Part shown: piece by piece, positions 35,488-47,883 of the stretch
Layout: each line of letters begins with the position of its first letter
How positions within the stretch are numbered: position 1 is the first letter of the stretch
Origin: Epiperipatus broadwayi
Lineage: Eukaryota; Onychophora; Udeonychophora; Euonychophora; Peripatidae
DNA: 64,000 bases
Direction: 5' to 3'
NCBI GenBank assembly: GCA_028023455.1
Contig: JAQFVV010000012.1
Coordinates: forward strand, 14,462,364 to 14,526,363
Notes under the pieces: model-generated
What the model was told of the DNA's origin: nothing
The model's database searches: none
What the model saw: only the letters and a program-made list of their open reading frames with translations
Program-made: the position numbers and the translations under genes

Positions 35488-37330
35488 TTATATGCACAGG
35501 TGTGTGTAAGCCTGTACAGTGTATTAATTTAAAAATAATTATGGTCCTCAGAAAAGTATTATCTCAGTTAGTAACATCAAATTACATAGATATATGCATC
35601 TACATAATTTACAAATAAATATATGATTATGTCATTGTTTCTCGTTCATAATATATGCTCCAGTAATCTGAAGAAAACTACCTTTAAATATAACTAATTG
35701 GTGTAACTTTCATAGAGTTATATATAAAATAAATAAAAATGGAGATGATTGAACCTGGAAGTGAATTATATTTCCCAATCATCTCCACAAAATCAACACT
35801 AGAGATTTGAAATAGGCTTTAACACTCAGAAGTAATTTGTTTTAATTGAAAAGGCATGTGTTGCAGCTTTTATCAGGGCATCATCTTTTCATTTGTGAAA
35901 AGTAAAAAAAAAAGCTAAATGGACTAATTGCAGCTCCCATATTTTTGCAATTCCAGATAACATTTGCTCAGTGGTTAAGCATTCTCTCTAATTTAATCTT
36001 TTTTTTTTTTAATAAACAGGAACTGATAATTACTAATGCAAGCAAACATTTGAAATATGATATAAAATGACACTGACAACTTGAATTTTATGAACTAATA
36101 ATTTATTTATAAGATATGATTACACAAAGTAAAAATAATTATTTTAGAATAAATTCATATAATGAATATGCGGAATATGCATATAAAAAACATAACTAAA
36201 TAAAATTAACTTAATTATTAATATAAAAGAAAATAACTAAAAAAAAATATTTAATTACTAATATAAAAGAAATCAATTAAACTATAATAAATGGATTACA
36301 GACTAATTAAGGCCTTTTCTATTTTCTTTTGTTAAAGTTTTTTAAAAAAACTGTCTTATCATGGTACATATATTTATAATTCCCATTAATCTGGGATACA
36401 TTCCAATAGAGACTCGTATTCTTTATAGGTATAAATTAGTTGTTATTTATCTAAGTGTTGTAGCAATTAAGGGTTGAGGTCAGTAATTGTCAGATGATGA
36501 TATAATTATGGCAGGCAGGTACACATTTACATTAATCAGCATTGCATTTTCTGGTAATGACAATTTATATTTAATAAATTATTTCTTTTCAACACAGTGA
36601 TGTATATCTCAACCACAGTTATAGTTCACAAAGGAAAAAAGTTTTTCCTGAATTTAATATTATGTATCTGTGGACAGTATTTTTTCATTCTCCTGCTTTT
36701 TTCAATAATTAGAGCTAGAATAAATTTTTTTTTTTTTTTAAATCCTCCAATTCAGCACTAAAGAATGTATCCCCTCCCTCCTTTTAACCCTTTTAAGAAT
36801 TCTTTCTCATTTTTCTTACATTTTTGCTTCTAATTAAAAGTATATAGTAGATTACAGTATTTTTTTTATTTTTAATTACTATTACATACCAAATTTGTAG
36901 ATTCCTTGGTTGTTTTTTTTTATCTACAAATGTAAATAAGTTAATTTTTTTTAAAAAATAAAATAAAATAAGGACTACATATTTCAAGCTCTTTTGCTTC
37001 TATTAAAATGCCATTACTTGAATTAAGTTCCTTTATAAAAATTTATTTTAATCAATTAAATTCTATTTATTTCTTCATTTAATCCAAGTAAGGCACTTTT
37101 ATATACTTCACATGCTCATGCATCTAAAAAAAAACATTTCCCTTTTAATCAATTATTATTAGAAATTTTAAAACGATTTTGAACATCCAGCATTACAAAA
37201 AAAATTATTATAGTTCCTAGAAAACAATTACTTCAGTTAGTAATATCAAGCTTATATTTAATAGGAAATATTATTGCTTAGATACATGCATATGTAATCA
37301 TGCAATATGTCAATATTTTTTTTGTTCATA
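35488..37330. other. AT-rich stretch, no gene seen
   Basis: A small hairpin at 35741-35789 (GGAGATGATTG...CAATCATCTCC) is the only structure found. The rest is AT-rich with long A and T runs (for example 36000-36010 and 36726-36740). The 64-aa minus frame at 36793-36987 is Lys/Ile/Tyr-rich and looks compositional. Confidence 0.55.
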
Positions 37331-37332
37331 AT

Positions 37333-37905
37333 GTATGTCCTGCATAGGGCCTTTCAGAGAAAATACAAGGCTCAGGGCAATTAATATTTTAGAGGTCCTT
37401 CAAAATTTAAAATAAGAACATGGGGAGAGAAAGAGGAAACAAGAGTTTTTATTTACAAGGCCGAAAACAAGACTCTGGGAGCAGTTAGTTATGAGTCGCA
37501 GAAATGAATAAGCAGATCATATCCAGATATCATTTGAATAGGGTAGATTCACTCTAGCATTGTTAGTATCGTAAAATACTACTAGCACAGAACTCACTGA
37601 CAGAGGGCTAAAATTGTTAGTCCTGCCGAACACCAAGTGCTGCAGTCACTTTTGTCACAGAGTCGTCAAATTGGCACCTCATCCCTAAACTGGCTTATGT
37701 TTTCAACTCTTGGTATGCCTGCTTGGAAAATTTTTATCAAATATTTTTTTGGAGAATTTAACTATAAAATTAAGGCCATTCTACAAACTGTGACATCACT
37801 TTGCCTTCTATATTGCCAAGTTGAGACCGTTAATATTGCGAGGCCCTGGACAACTGCCCCTCCCTCTGATTAGCCCTGGTCTGCATGTGACATATAATCC
37901 AACCA
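37333..37905. mobile_element. Unclassified transposon-like segment
   Basis: This stretch is richer in G+C than its surroundings. It starts near CCTGCATAGGGCCTTTCAG and ends near AGCCCTGGTCTGCATGTG. The ends can be placed as weak imperfect inverted repeats (CTGCAT..GGGCC versus GGCCC..CTGCAT). A CAGGGCAATTAATATT word on the left has a loose inverted counterpart around 37830. I cannot assign a family, and no target duplication is apparent. Confidence 0.35.
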
Positions 37906-38907
37906 AATGAAAACAATTGTTTTTAAAATTTATATCATAGGTTTACATTTTCTAATCATGTGACATTGTTCATTTTAAAATATAAAATATGAATATATTA
38001 TTTTTGATTGCTAATAAACTATGATAACTTTTTTAAAAAAAAAAACAACAAAACAAAACACTTTTAATTATATAAAAAGTTTAATGCTTAATTTTCACAA
38101 AATTTCTTACATCATACAAAATATAAAAACTTAGCTTATAATGCAAATTTTCTTTTAGTTTAAAAGACTATCTTTTCAAGATCAGAAATCAATTGAGTTT
38201 TTTTTTTTAACCTAAAAAGCATATTATATTATAAAAGCTTTTAAACAAATACCTGAACAATAATCCAATACCTATATATATAAAATACCTATTGCATAAC
38301 ACTAACTAAAGTAAATATGCAAAGGACTATTCCATTCACATATTGCTAAAACAATAAAGTATAATTAAGTCATTCACTTGTATGAGTTTAACAGTGAACA
38401 GCATAAGAACAGTATCATCTTATACTAGCTTGTCGAAAGACAATACATCTTTAAACAATACTATTAAACTATAAAAATAAAAAAATACAATTATTCATAT
38501 TAACATTTTTTGAACATATAATCTGTGTGCTATTACTAACAGCTGAATGCATTTGGAAAGTTCAAATAAAGTTTGAATTGTTCTAAAAACATTCAATAGT
38601 GTATATAAATGATATTGTCTAAAGTAATTTTGAATTATTATTGTTAATTCAAAATATTAAATATATGAAAGATGTCAGTAATTGTGATTAGAAATGATTT
38701 ATTAAAAATTTTGTAAGAATAAAACAATTTTAAATAATGCAAAATAAAATTTTCTGGATGACTTTCAGAATTAAACAACAACAAAAAGCAATAAAAAAAA
38801 TAATCTGCAAATCATATATAAATAACCAAAGTATTTACACACAGACTCAAACAAATGCTCATTATTAAATACACAATATAGTTTATAATAAATATTACAT
38901 AAGTGTG
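37906..38907 (-). other. Probable 3' UTR and downstream DNA of host gene
   Basis: This AT-rich DNA lies directly downstream (minus strand) of the last coding exon. Several TTTATT words on the plus strand would be AATAAA polyadenylation signals on the transcript; which one is used cannot be told. No other feature is seen. Confidence 0.35.
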
Positions 38908-39176
38908 CTAATCTTTGCTTTTTTTCTTTTTCTTTTTATGCCTTTTTTCAGATAATTCTGTAACATCTAATTTTATCTTTTTACTTGATGGAGGAAATTC
39001 ACTAGGTTCACAATGCGATTTCTTTTTATGTTTCCTTTTATGTGAGCTGCTTCTTTCCTCAGATATATCCAAAAGTGATGGTTCTGGAATATTAATTTCT
39101 TCAGGCAATTCATTAGATTTTTTTTTCTTTTTAGATTTCTTATGCTTTGTTGTGTGATGCTCCGTATTTCCTACTT
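38908..39176 (-). CDS. Last coding exon of a lysine-rich host protein
   Basis: On the minus strand a polypyrimidine stretch ending TTTTTCTTTTAG gives a clean 3' splice site. The exon starts with the last two bases of a split codon at 39176 and stays open for 88 codons to a TAG at 38908. It reads VGNTEHHTTKHKKSKKKKK, then an acidic and Pro-containing segment (NELPEEINIPEPSLLDISEE), then two more basic clusters (HKRKHKKKS and KRHKKKKKKSKD at the very end). Such alternating basic and acidic tails are typical of nucleolar or chromatin proteins, where they serve as nuclear/nucleolar localisation and RNA-contact regions. RNA polymerase I subunit RPA43-like proteins are one possibility, but I cannot prove identity. 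Upstream exons lie at higher coordinates or outside the window and were not found. This is the best-supported host-gene piece in the window. Confidence 0.6.
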
Positions 39177-39901
39177 CTAAAAGAAAAAGTATTATATTCT
39201 ATAAAATAATAATAAATAATAAAAATTTTAAAATACATTTTATATATATATAGTCTTTTAACTGATTTTATATTATTTCATCAGTTTTAGGAATAGCATA
39301 AAGAATGCATATGCACGCTGGTGGAGATAAGAGATTCTGATCATAATTTGATAATTATAGAATTAAAACTAAATATTAAAAGTATAAAAAGATTCTAATG
39401 CTGATTATTACTCAATTAGAAAACGACACAATGTATTAGTTTAGGTTAAAAATAATATCACTGTGATTCTTAATTATTGGATAATTTTGAATATGAACAT
39501 TTTTCTAATATTTATTTATTGACAACTTGTTTAATAAATATATTTAATGATTTATTTTTATCTACTCATTTTTTCTGGTTCTAATCAGAATTAATATTTT
39601 TCTTTGAGGTAGTTGGCCTATACCCAATCTAACTAACCATGCAGCTGTAGTTAGTAAAAGAGAATCCAGCTATTCTTAGCTAAGGTAATACAAAGATGGA
39701 AAACTGTTCAGACTTTCATCACTCAGCAATTGTTCAGCCTGGTAAGTAATGCTTTCTTTACTATTCCTCAGTTGGTGGAGAGATATTTGCCTTGGACAAA
39801 GTATTTAAAAACTTTTTCATTTATTAATTTTTTCATTTCCTCTTGACATAACTTCAAATATAATTTCAAAGTAATTGTTAATATAAATATTGTACCGTGA
39901 G
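39177..39901 (-). other. Probable intron of host gene, AT-rich
   Basis: It follows from the splice acceptor at 39177-39178 that upstream minus-strand sequence is intron. It is AT-rich with no exon candidate. The intron may extend through the LTR element at 39902-44318 and beyond. Confidence 0.4.
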
Positions 39902-41508
39902 TGGAAATATATGTTGCCAGGCACACATATATAGCTTGTGTTACATATTTTTCATTTAAAAACAAATGATTAAATAAGTAATAAAAACGAAAGTAGAAAA
40001 ATATATAGCTTGTTTTTAAAATAGATTTTAAAATACAAACTTGTAAAAATAAAAAGTATTGCTTCATCCTTTTCTTTTAAAATAAAAGAAAGCTTCTAGT
40101 ATTAAAAAGCGGGTAGAGGGGAAAGTGCAAAATAAAAGTAACAAGATTTAAAACTCAGTGTCCCCTTGTTATAAATAATAAAATGGTTAAAAATAATCAC
40201 ATGTAAAATAAAATCTCATCAGTTTTGGAATGCAATTAAGTTTGCAAGATTCCTGGATGATAAGATATTAGATTAATCTATGCAAAAGATTAGATTAAGA
40301 TGAAATGTAAAAACCAATTAATTAAGAATTAATTAAAATTATTTAAATTACGATTAATTAAAGATGAAAAAAAAAAAAGAACAAAGGAGAGTAGGATATA
40401 AAATTTGCATCTTGTTTATTGTTCTTAAGTTGGGTTTGTGATATATAGTTGGGATTGCTATTATTGTTATCGTTATTCAGTCTTGTCTTCAATCTGTAAA
40501 TCAGTTTGGACAGAATGCAGAATCCAAAATACCAGAGATCCAAATATTCGGAAACTATAAATGCAATAATAAGCCAGTAATTACTGCCGTGGCCAACATT
40601 AATGGAGTAGTCACATAAGCCATACACGTATCTGACAGGTCTTCATGCCCAAAGCATTCAGCCAACAACTACCCTGCCTAAATCAATACTTGGATCCAAT
40701 GCCGAGATTGTAAAGTAGAAGCTCCCACAAACCTTCTCTCATTATTCGACATAGACCTGGAAGGAGAGCCATGGAGCCATCGATGGAGAAACAAAAGGCC
40801 AACCGGTTGGAAAATAAAACAAATAAAAACCTAAGTAAAGTTACTTTTAAATAATGGTCTATAGACACTTCATATTTATTTCAAATGAACTTTAATTAAT
40901 GAAGGACTATCATAATTTAGCCTGAGTAATTTATATATATTTTTTGTTTTATAAATTTCAATATTATTGTTATATTATGTTAATATATATGTGTGCAATT
41001 AAATATTAATCTTTGCTTAATTGTTATTTGTCTATTTTCTCTCTCTTGTCACTGTGTCACCAGTAAATTAGTGTAGTTATTTTATGAATTAAGTAAATAT
41101 GCTTGACCCTGAGACAGAGTGTGAGCTAGTCATGGGATATTTTAAGTGCTGGACTGTGTGCCTGTCGTCTGAAGCATGCTAACTATAACTTATGGTTGGC
41201 TGGTTCCTGAGGTTGATCCTCAAAACAAATAAAATGCTTTGGATGGCAGGGATTTGAATCCAGCAGTCTAGATGAGCCATGATTTGAAAATATGATGGTG
41301 TTATGCTTTGCATAGCTCGATCTAATCATAGATATCTTTGATGATTCTGTTATCTAGGGTATTCTCCCTCTGCTTGAAGGGCTGGCTTGTTCCTGTAGTG
41401 TTAAAGCTAAAAGATAAAGGATATTAAAGTTATATTTTATAAAGGTATTTTAAATCTAGCAAGAATAAGCTTTTTATTTGGGGGACCCAGTTCAAATGTC
41501 ATCCAACA
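39902..41508 (+). repeat. 5' LTR of the coding-free LTR element
   Basis: It ends CATCCAACA just before the primer-binding site. It shares with the 3' copy the CAGGCACACATATATAGC block, the AACAAAGGAGAGT.GGATATAAAA block, the GGAGCCATCGATGGAGAAAC block and the CAAAACAAATAAAATGCTTT block. The 89- and 61-codon minus-strand frames within it are not conserved as proteins. Confidence 0.8.
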
Positions 41509-41526
41509 TGGGTGCCAAAGTGTCAT
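41509..41526 (+). other. Putative tRNA primer-binding site
   Basis: TGGGTGCCAAAGTGTCAT starts with TGG immediately after the CA end of the LTR, as expected for pairing with a tRNA 3' CCA end. The tRNA species is not identified. Confidence 0.5.
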
Positions 41527-42723
41527 AAATTGACCCAGAATAATTAAAGTTAAAAAAAAAGTAATATCGTAATTAAAATTGAAAAAAAAAAAAATCGAAA
41601 CTAAAATTTAAATTAAACGCTAAATTGTGTAATAAAAGTTAAAATCAGTGAGCAGTGTGAGAAGAGAGATAGACCAAGGCAAACAAGTATAATATTGATA
41701 TAGTAAGAAATAATATTTGAAAACATAAATGAATATGAAATGTAAATAAAAAGAAGAGAGAAAAAGCTGTCAAAAAAATAAATAAATTTATTATTTGGGG
41801 TGTTTGTAGTCAGGTGGGAAATTAGAAAGGACTGAAGGGGTTTTGTTTTGAGATCACTTTGTTCGATTTAAAATATTTGTAAATAAGTAAACCGTGTTTT
41901 TTTTTTCCGAGAATCAATAACATAAATAAATAAATAAAGAATTTTAGAATCAATAAATGCAAAGTAAATAAATAAAATAGAATTTTTTATAATGAATAAA
42001 ATAAAAGTCTAGAATAAGAATAAATAAAAATTTTTGTAAAATAACCTTTCATGTAAGAGTAGATTGTATTGGGGTTGATAGTCATAGGGGAAGTGCATAG
42101 ATAAAGGGTGGAAGGTGTTTAAAGTGTAGGTTGTCGCCCATAACAAGCATGAAACAAGAGGGGGATAGATTCCCTTATTTCCAGTATGAGGATCCAGCAG
42201 AGAAAGTTTGGGCCCATCCAAATCATGCTGGGAGAAATAGTCCCAATCTCATATCTCAAAATATGCATACTGGAAAAATACCAGCATAAGCCACAAATCA
42301 GTTTTGTGGGAAGAAAAATTCCCCAAGATTTCATAATAAGTCTAGTTTTAGTGTAAGCCAAGTGGAACAATGGATGAATACTGCTGTTTGCAGCAACCCT
42401 ATCTTCTACGTTGCAGACCCAAGGGAAAAAGTCCTGGTCTCATTCAATTGGCTGGTAGAGAAGTTCCAGCATAGAAGTTTGTTTACAAAATTTTTTTTGT
42501 TTATTGCATCTGCGGCATTCAGCTTGCCTGTACATGTCATAATGATGCATGTTGCCCCTGGTGGTCATTACATATGACATAATTGTTGGAGTCAACGTAG
42601 ATTATGGCCTGGAAAAAAGAATAATGTAAGAAAGGTCACCCTCTGCTTTATTGATCTGTATCAATTCTAAAACTTATTTGGTAGAAAAAATCAAATGGTA
42701 AAGTTAAAAAAATAATGATGCGA
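41527..42723 (+). other. Internal region of the LTR element, no coding found
   Basis: It has an A-rich leader with AAATAAATAAATAAA runs (41770-42010), then a more mixed stretch (42040-42600). Overlapping short frames on both strands (for example 42119-42370 minus and 42362-42577 plus) have no recognisable retroviral-type motif. A relic of gag or pol decayed past recognition cannot be excluded. The polypurine tract before 42724 is weak. Confidence 0.5.
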
Positions 42724-44318
42724 TGGAAATATATTGCCAGGCACACATATATAGCTAATGTTATATATTTTTCATTTAAAAATGATTAAATAATTAATAA
42801 AAACAAAAGTCGAAAAATATATAGTGTTTTTAAAATGCAAACTTGTAAAAATAAAAAGTATTGTATCATCTTTTTCTTTTAAAATAAAAGAAAGTTTTTA
42901 GCCAGTAGGAGGGAAAGACTAAAATAAAAGTAACAAGATTTAAAACTCAGCATCTCTTTTTTACAAATAATAAAATGGCTAAAAATAAACAAATGTAAAA
43001 TAAAATTTATTATAAAAAAAACTTTTGTGAAAATATTTCATCGGATTTGGAATGCAATTAAGTTTGCAAGATTCCTGGACGGTAAGATATTAGATTAATC
43101 TATGCAAAAAATTAGATTAAAACAAAATGTAAATCAATTAAGAATAAAAATTAATAAAAATATAATTTAAATTATGATTAATTAAAGATAAAAAAAAAAA
43201 AGAACAAAGGAGAGTGGGATATAAAAGCTTCATCTTGGCTATTGTTCTTCAATTGGGTTTGTGATATAGTCAGGAATGTTATTAGTGTTATTGCTAGTCA
43301 GTCTGGTCTTCAATCTGTAAATCAGTTCAGACAGAATGCAGAATCCAAACAACCAGAGATGCAAATATTCGGAAACTATAAACGCAACAGTAAGCCAGTC
43401 ATTACTGCTGCGGTCAACATTAATGGAGAAACTGCATAAGCCATAGGAGTAACCAACAGGGCTTCATGTCCCTAGCCCTCAACTATCAACTATTCCACAC
43501 GAATCAATACCTGGAACCAATGCTGAGATTGTGAAGTAGAAGCTGCTGCATACCTTCTCTCTCTCTCTCATTATTTGACATAAACCTGGAAGAAGAGCTA
43601 TGGAGCCATCGATGGAGAAACAAAAAGCTACCCAGTTGGAAAATAAAACAAATGAAAACCTAGGTTAAGTTACTTTTAAATAATGGTCTATATACACTTT
43701 ATATTTATTTCAAATAAACTTTAATTAACAAAGGATTATCATAATTTAGCCTTAATCACTTATGTATTTTTTTTTGTTTTATAAATTTCAATAAATATAT
43801 GTGTGCACAATTAAATATTAATGTTTGCTTAATTGTTATTTGTCTATTTTCTCTCTCTTGTCACTGAATCACCAGTAAATTAGTGTAGAGTTATTTTATA
43901 AGTTAAGTAAATGTGCTGGACCCTGAGACAGAGGGTGAGCTAGTTATGGGATATTTCAAGTGCTGGATTATGCGTCTAACATCCAAAGCATGCTGACTAT
44001 AACCTATGGTTAGCTGGCACCTGTGGTTGATCCTCAAAACAAATAAAATGCTTTGGAAGGCAGGGGTTTGAATTAAGAAATCAATGTGGGCCATGGTCTG
44101 AGAAATGTGATCATGTTATGCTTTGCATAGCTCGATATGATCATGGATATCATTGATGGTTCTGCTATCTATGTTATTTTCCCTCTGCTTGAAAGGGCGG
44201 TCCGTGCCCATAGTGTTAAAGCCAAAAGAAAAGATATTCAAGTTATATTTTATAAGGTATTTTAAACCTAGCAAGAATATAGTTTTATTTGGGGAACGTG
44301 ATTCAATGTAATCTCAAT
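42724..44318 (+). repeat. 3' LTR of the coding-free LTR element
   Basis: This is the partner of 39902-41508, similar in length (about 1.6 kb). Differences are visible in most 60-base lines, including a few short indels such as an added CTCTCTCTC run near 43557-43568. Confidence 0.8.
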
Positions 44319-44886
44319 TTGTCATATTAAATGAATAATTTTTTTTTTATTTCATTTCCTCTTATAGTTCTACATAATTACTCTTATATTCTTTGATAAG
44401 CCTTTATTAATAAAATCTTAAAATTTGTTGTTGGTTTATCGAAAACATTTTTTATTTTGAAAAATTAATTTATTATTAACATTTTGCAATCTTAATTTTC
44501 TTAATATTTGTTTTACAAATTAATTAATTTTGCAGAATTGTGTGTATATAAAATATTATTGATTTTTTAAAGTAATTTACCTAGCCTTTAAAAATTTTTG
44601 CAGATGCACTTTTTTGCTTAAATACATTGAAATAATTGTTTTTCTACCTGAGATTTATTTTTTATGTATATTTCAATTTCATAAATATCATTATATGCAT
44701 CTACTTTTATTCACCAAAAGCAATTAACACTTAAACCAGACCAAAACCAATAACAATCAAACAATCTCAATCTATAGTCATGGTCTGGTTTAGGTGTTGT
44801 CTGCTTTCAATGAATTTTCACTTATTGACTTATTTAGCCTTGAGCACTAATAGCTTTATATACTTTTATTACACAATATAAAAATA
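44319..44886. repeat. AT-rich spacer with an 18-bp-arm hairpin
   Basis: AACACTTAAACCAGACCA (44726-44743) pairs with TGGTCTGGTTTAGGTGTT (44781-44798) at 17 of 18 positions. Otherwise I see nothing in this spacer. Confidence 0.5.
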
Positions 44887-44894
44887 TTTTTACC

Positions 44895-46139
44895 GGTACT
44901 GTTCTATTAGCTGGCGTCAGCTGCTTGATGGCATTGTTGCTAAGCAAAAACATACAAATATAATGTTACTGGGCTGCCGGCAGAAAAAACTAATTTTTCT
45001 TTTCCTTTTAACAAAATTAAAACAGTAATATTTAAGAAATAAATACTAAATTATTAAATAAATAAATTGCAAAAAATAATATTAAGAAATAAATAACCTT
45101 GATCTGTTTATTGATTGGAAACAATTGTAGCATTTCTTTTTAACATCCACATGGGGTGGATCCATCACTAAACTTGCAAACAACAACAACAGTCAATTTA
45201 ATGCAGGCAATCCAAACCAAAAAAAAAAACTATTTTCTGCTCAGACTCATCTCCGCTAAGATGGCCTGGAACATATCTTCAGCCTTGTGAAGACATCGCC
45301 ACATGAACTCACATAGGTAGTTGTCCAGGGATTACCTGGCTGTTCAGCACTGCTTTTTGTTGTGCCACTTGAGCAATCCCCAAAGACATTCGATGTGCTG
45401 GATGTGGGCACCTGCAGTAGGGTCTACAAAAGTTGTAGCAGTGTCACGTGCTGGAAACCTGCAGCCTCCGAGGTTTTGTAACCTTTCCAGTAGTCAGAGT
45501 AACTGGTCGATCCAGGCGCCGCAGTGTGTGATGGATAGGCTGCAGTGAAGCATTCGCCGGTCTCTCGGCACAGTACTAAATTAAAATACAGTTCAGTAAT
45601 TAAAGCATTCTCACTAAACTTAATCCCCACTTCTTTACCCAGCATTGCGCATGTCCTCAGAAGATCCACTGTGCCAGCTTCTGTGGATGGCAGTTGCCAC
45701 AATTTGAAAGGGTCCTATTTCAAGTCAGCTATTTTATTTGTCGCAGATGTGTTCTCGCACAAACATGACTTTTCACATGAACTGGTCAAAATCCTGCTTG
45801 GCCATACCCTTTCTGAATTTTCTGAAGGTTCCACATTGAGTAGGGAAGTGTGGCGATGGGGTTACAATTGTTAGGAGGTAATAGTAGGTCAGATGAGTAG
45901 TAAGCTAATTACTTTGCCATGCATATTTGAAAAGTTGTGGCAGGCTGAAGTCCAGACATCATCACATGATACTGTAGCAAACACAAAGCAGCAGGCCGGC
46001 TGCCAAAATGGCACCTTTCTGTGCTTTTAGCATAGAAATAACACCAGCAATGCCGGTGGCCACGTAAACTGCCTCTTTCCATGCTTTTGCATAGAAATAA
46101 GGCTATCAAGTAACTGACACCGGCTAATAGAACAGTACC
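44895..46139 (-). mobile_element. Merlin-superfamily DNA transposon
   Basis: The ends are inverted repeats of about 37 bp: GGTACTGTTCTATTAGC on the left and its complement GCTAATAGAACAGTACC on the right. The 8 bp TTTTTACC occurs exactly outside both ends (44887-44894 and 46140-46147). GG-starting terminal repeats with an 8-bp duplication fit Merlin, and the internal minus-strand protein remnants match the ISXO2/IS1016-like transposase of that superfamily. It is 1,245 bp long. The perfect TSD shows a true insertion, although the coding region is already broken. Confidence 0.9.
45250..45870 (-). pseudogene. Broken Merlin (ISXO2-like) transposase
   Basis: The minus strand encodes SYSDYWKGYKTSEAAGFQHV (the DxWK block with the second catalytic aspartate), then TTFVDPTAGAHIQHIECLWG (the FVDP.TGAHTQ.IE..W block), LKWHNKKQC, and finally LCEFMWRCLHKAEDMFQAIL (the YLCEFMWR block). 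These motifs, in this order, identify the family. Two in-frame stops fall after NKKQC, at least one frameshift lies after QHV, and the N-terminal part (above about 45700) has further stops. It is therefore inactive. The 75- and 109-codon plus-strand frames over it are shadows. Confidence 0.8.
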
Positions 46140-46147
46140 TTTTTACC

Positions 46148-46743
46148 ACAAATATTTTTAGACAATTATTTACATTTTTGTTTAAATTAATACAATTGTA
46201 CTAGTCTTTTATAATTTGTTTTATGTTTGTAAATTACTAGGTTTTTTTATTTTTTAAATATTGTTATAATCTGCTTCATACTTGGTTCTTTGCATCCCAA
46301 TATGTTTGCTATTAATAATTATTTTTCATAGGTATCTTCTATTTTATTTCACATACATCAAAAAAAAAAAAAAAAAAGATGGTTTATATATATAATGATA
46401 TTTATAAGAGAAACTATAAAGTTTTCATTGTTTTATTTTAATTTCATTTCATTTGCAGGTTGTATACATTCTATTAATATATTTATAATAAAAAAATAGC
46501 CTGAAGATGAGCCATAAAAAGATTTAGAGATATATAGGAAATAAATAACAAATACAAAAACAATAATTTCAGAGTGTATTTTTAAACTAAAGCAAAAAAG
46601 TGCATTTACAGTAAGCCAGTTTGTATTATGTAAAAGAGGAATAGGAATTTAGTAAATAAAAAAATACTGATTAAAAAAAAGTATGTAAATAAAATTTGCT
46701 TACATCTTTAATTTATATTTGCATTAAAGTTACTTCTAAAATT
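46148..46743. other. AT-rich stretch, no gene seen
   Basis: It is AT-rich with an A run at about 46362-46378; nothing else is recognisable. Confidence 0.55.
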
Positions 46744-47010
46744 TATATCACTAAACATCACATGATCACTATTATTTATGCTTACTTAAGCTGTTTAAAT
46801 AGAGGCAAAACTCTCCACACAGTAGCACCATTCAGTGCTCTCAGATCCCAAGCTTCTCGCTGATGAAAGCCATAAGTTAAAAACTAGTCTGGATGAGTAG
46901 GCACTAGATAGAGATTTTATGCACAAATCTTCCTGCATCCATTGATTACTCTGGTTTGCACTGAGTGGTGCTACTATATGGAGAGTTTTGCTTCTGTTAA
47001 AATTTATATC
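46744..47010. mobile_element. Short inverted-repeat element (MITE), copy 2
   Basis: AGGCAAAACTCTCCACACAGTAGCACC at 46804-46830 is matched in reverse by GGTGCTACTATATGGAGAGTTTTGCTTCTG at about 46964-46993. The interior and the GATCACTATTATTTATGCTTACTTAAG flank correspond, in opposite orientation, to the copy at 31801-31953 and its right flank. So the repeated unit is longer than the inverted repeats themselves. Confidence 0.6.
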
Positions 47011-47883
47011 TATAGGTTTAGTTAAATGCAGTTATTTAAATAATATCTAGTTCATGCAAGAAATCTTTTTTACTATATTTAGACAAATACATTTTCATGG
47101 TATAAACATGAACAAAGATAGGCATTTTTACAACCCTGAATGGCCTAATTTCCTAATGTTCTATTTTTCATTCATTATTTTTGTTTTAACCAATAAGATA
47201 TATTTTTATATATTGTATATGCTTTTTTTGTATGCATTTTTTGCATAAACATATATATATTGTATAGAAATATTTTTTGTTTTGTAATTAATGAATTATT
47301 ATTTTTGTAAAGTTTGATAGGTTGCTTTGTTTTTGTCTTTTGTAAAAAATAACTAAGACAATTATCATAATGGATCACCATTCAATTGATTAAAAAATAT
47401 TTTTAAATGAGAGGAATTTACTACATTACTAGATGTACAATTGATTTTTAATGTTTAAGTTTTGAAAGGAGCCATATTACTATAATTTCTAATGAAAGCC
47501 AATCTTTTGATTGAAGTATTAAAGTGACTGTGTAGAAAAGTAATTGTGTTTAGTTTTTATTTATATATTGTCTTTAATGAGTTTATACACTTCTGCTTGT
47601 TTCATATATACCAATACAATAAGATATTAATAATCTAAACTACCAATATATCTTTTTCATTTCACATCTCTCCCAAAAATAAATTTTATAGTATTTACAT
47701 TTACTACATTAGTTCATTATGCTTAAATAGAATTTCTACTGCTTGAAACATTCATGATTATTTAATCATACAGATAAATGTTGAACTAATAGAATAAAAA
47801 ATGATTGTGATTATTTAAAAAAAAAATTAAAGTATTTTAGGAAGTTTAATAAATATTAAGACAATATTTTAATTATTCATAAA
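47011..47883. other. AT-rich stretch, no gene seen
   Basis: The 64- and 68-aa frames at 47054-47248 (+) and 47175-47381 (-) are Phe/Tyr/Lys/Asn-rich and overlap on opposite strands; I treat both as compositional. Confidence 0.55.

Larger units (their letters stand above)
39902..44318 (+). mobile_element. LTR retrotransposon with no recognisable coding
   Basis: Direct repeats 39902-41508 and 42724-44318 both begin TGGAAATATAT(G)TTGCCAGG. Directly after the first repeat comes TGGGTGCCAAAGTGTCATAA, a plausible tRNA primer-binding site, which sets the plus orientation. The internal part is only about 1.2 kb and shows no gag or pol. This is the layout of a non-autonomous LARD/TRIM-like element or an internally deleted one. 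The LTRs differ at many positions, so it is not recent. No target duplication is clear. It may lie inside an intron of the host gene whose last exon is at 38908-39176. Confidence 0.75.

Noticed and set aside
38915-39157. Plus-strand Phe/Leu-rich 80-codon frame
   Set aside because: It is the shadow of the lysine-rich host exon on the minus strand.
45321-45874. Two plus-strand open frames of 75 and 109 codons
   Set aside because: The minus strand carries Merlin transposase motifs in order; these are antisense by-products.
46857-46890. Hammerhead ribozyme core starting CTGATGA
   Set aside because: The expected GAAA and stem pairings do not follow. Similar CTGATGA words at 10660, 12275 and 20058 also lack the other conserved parts.
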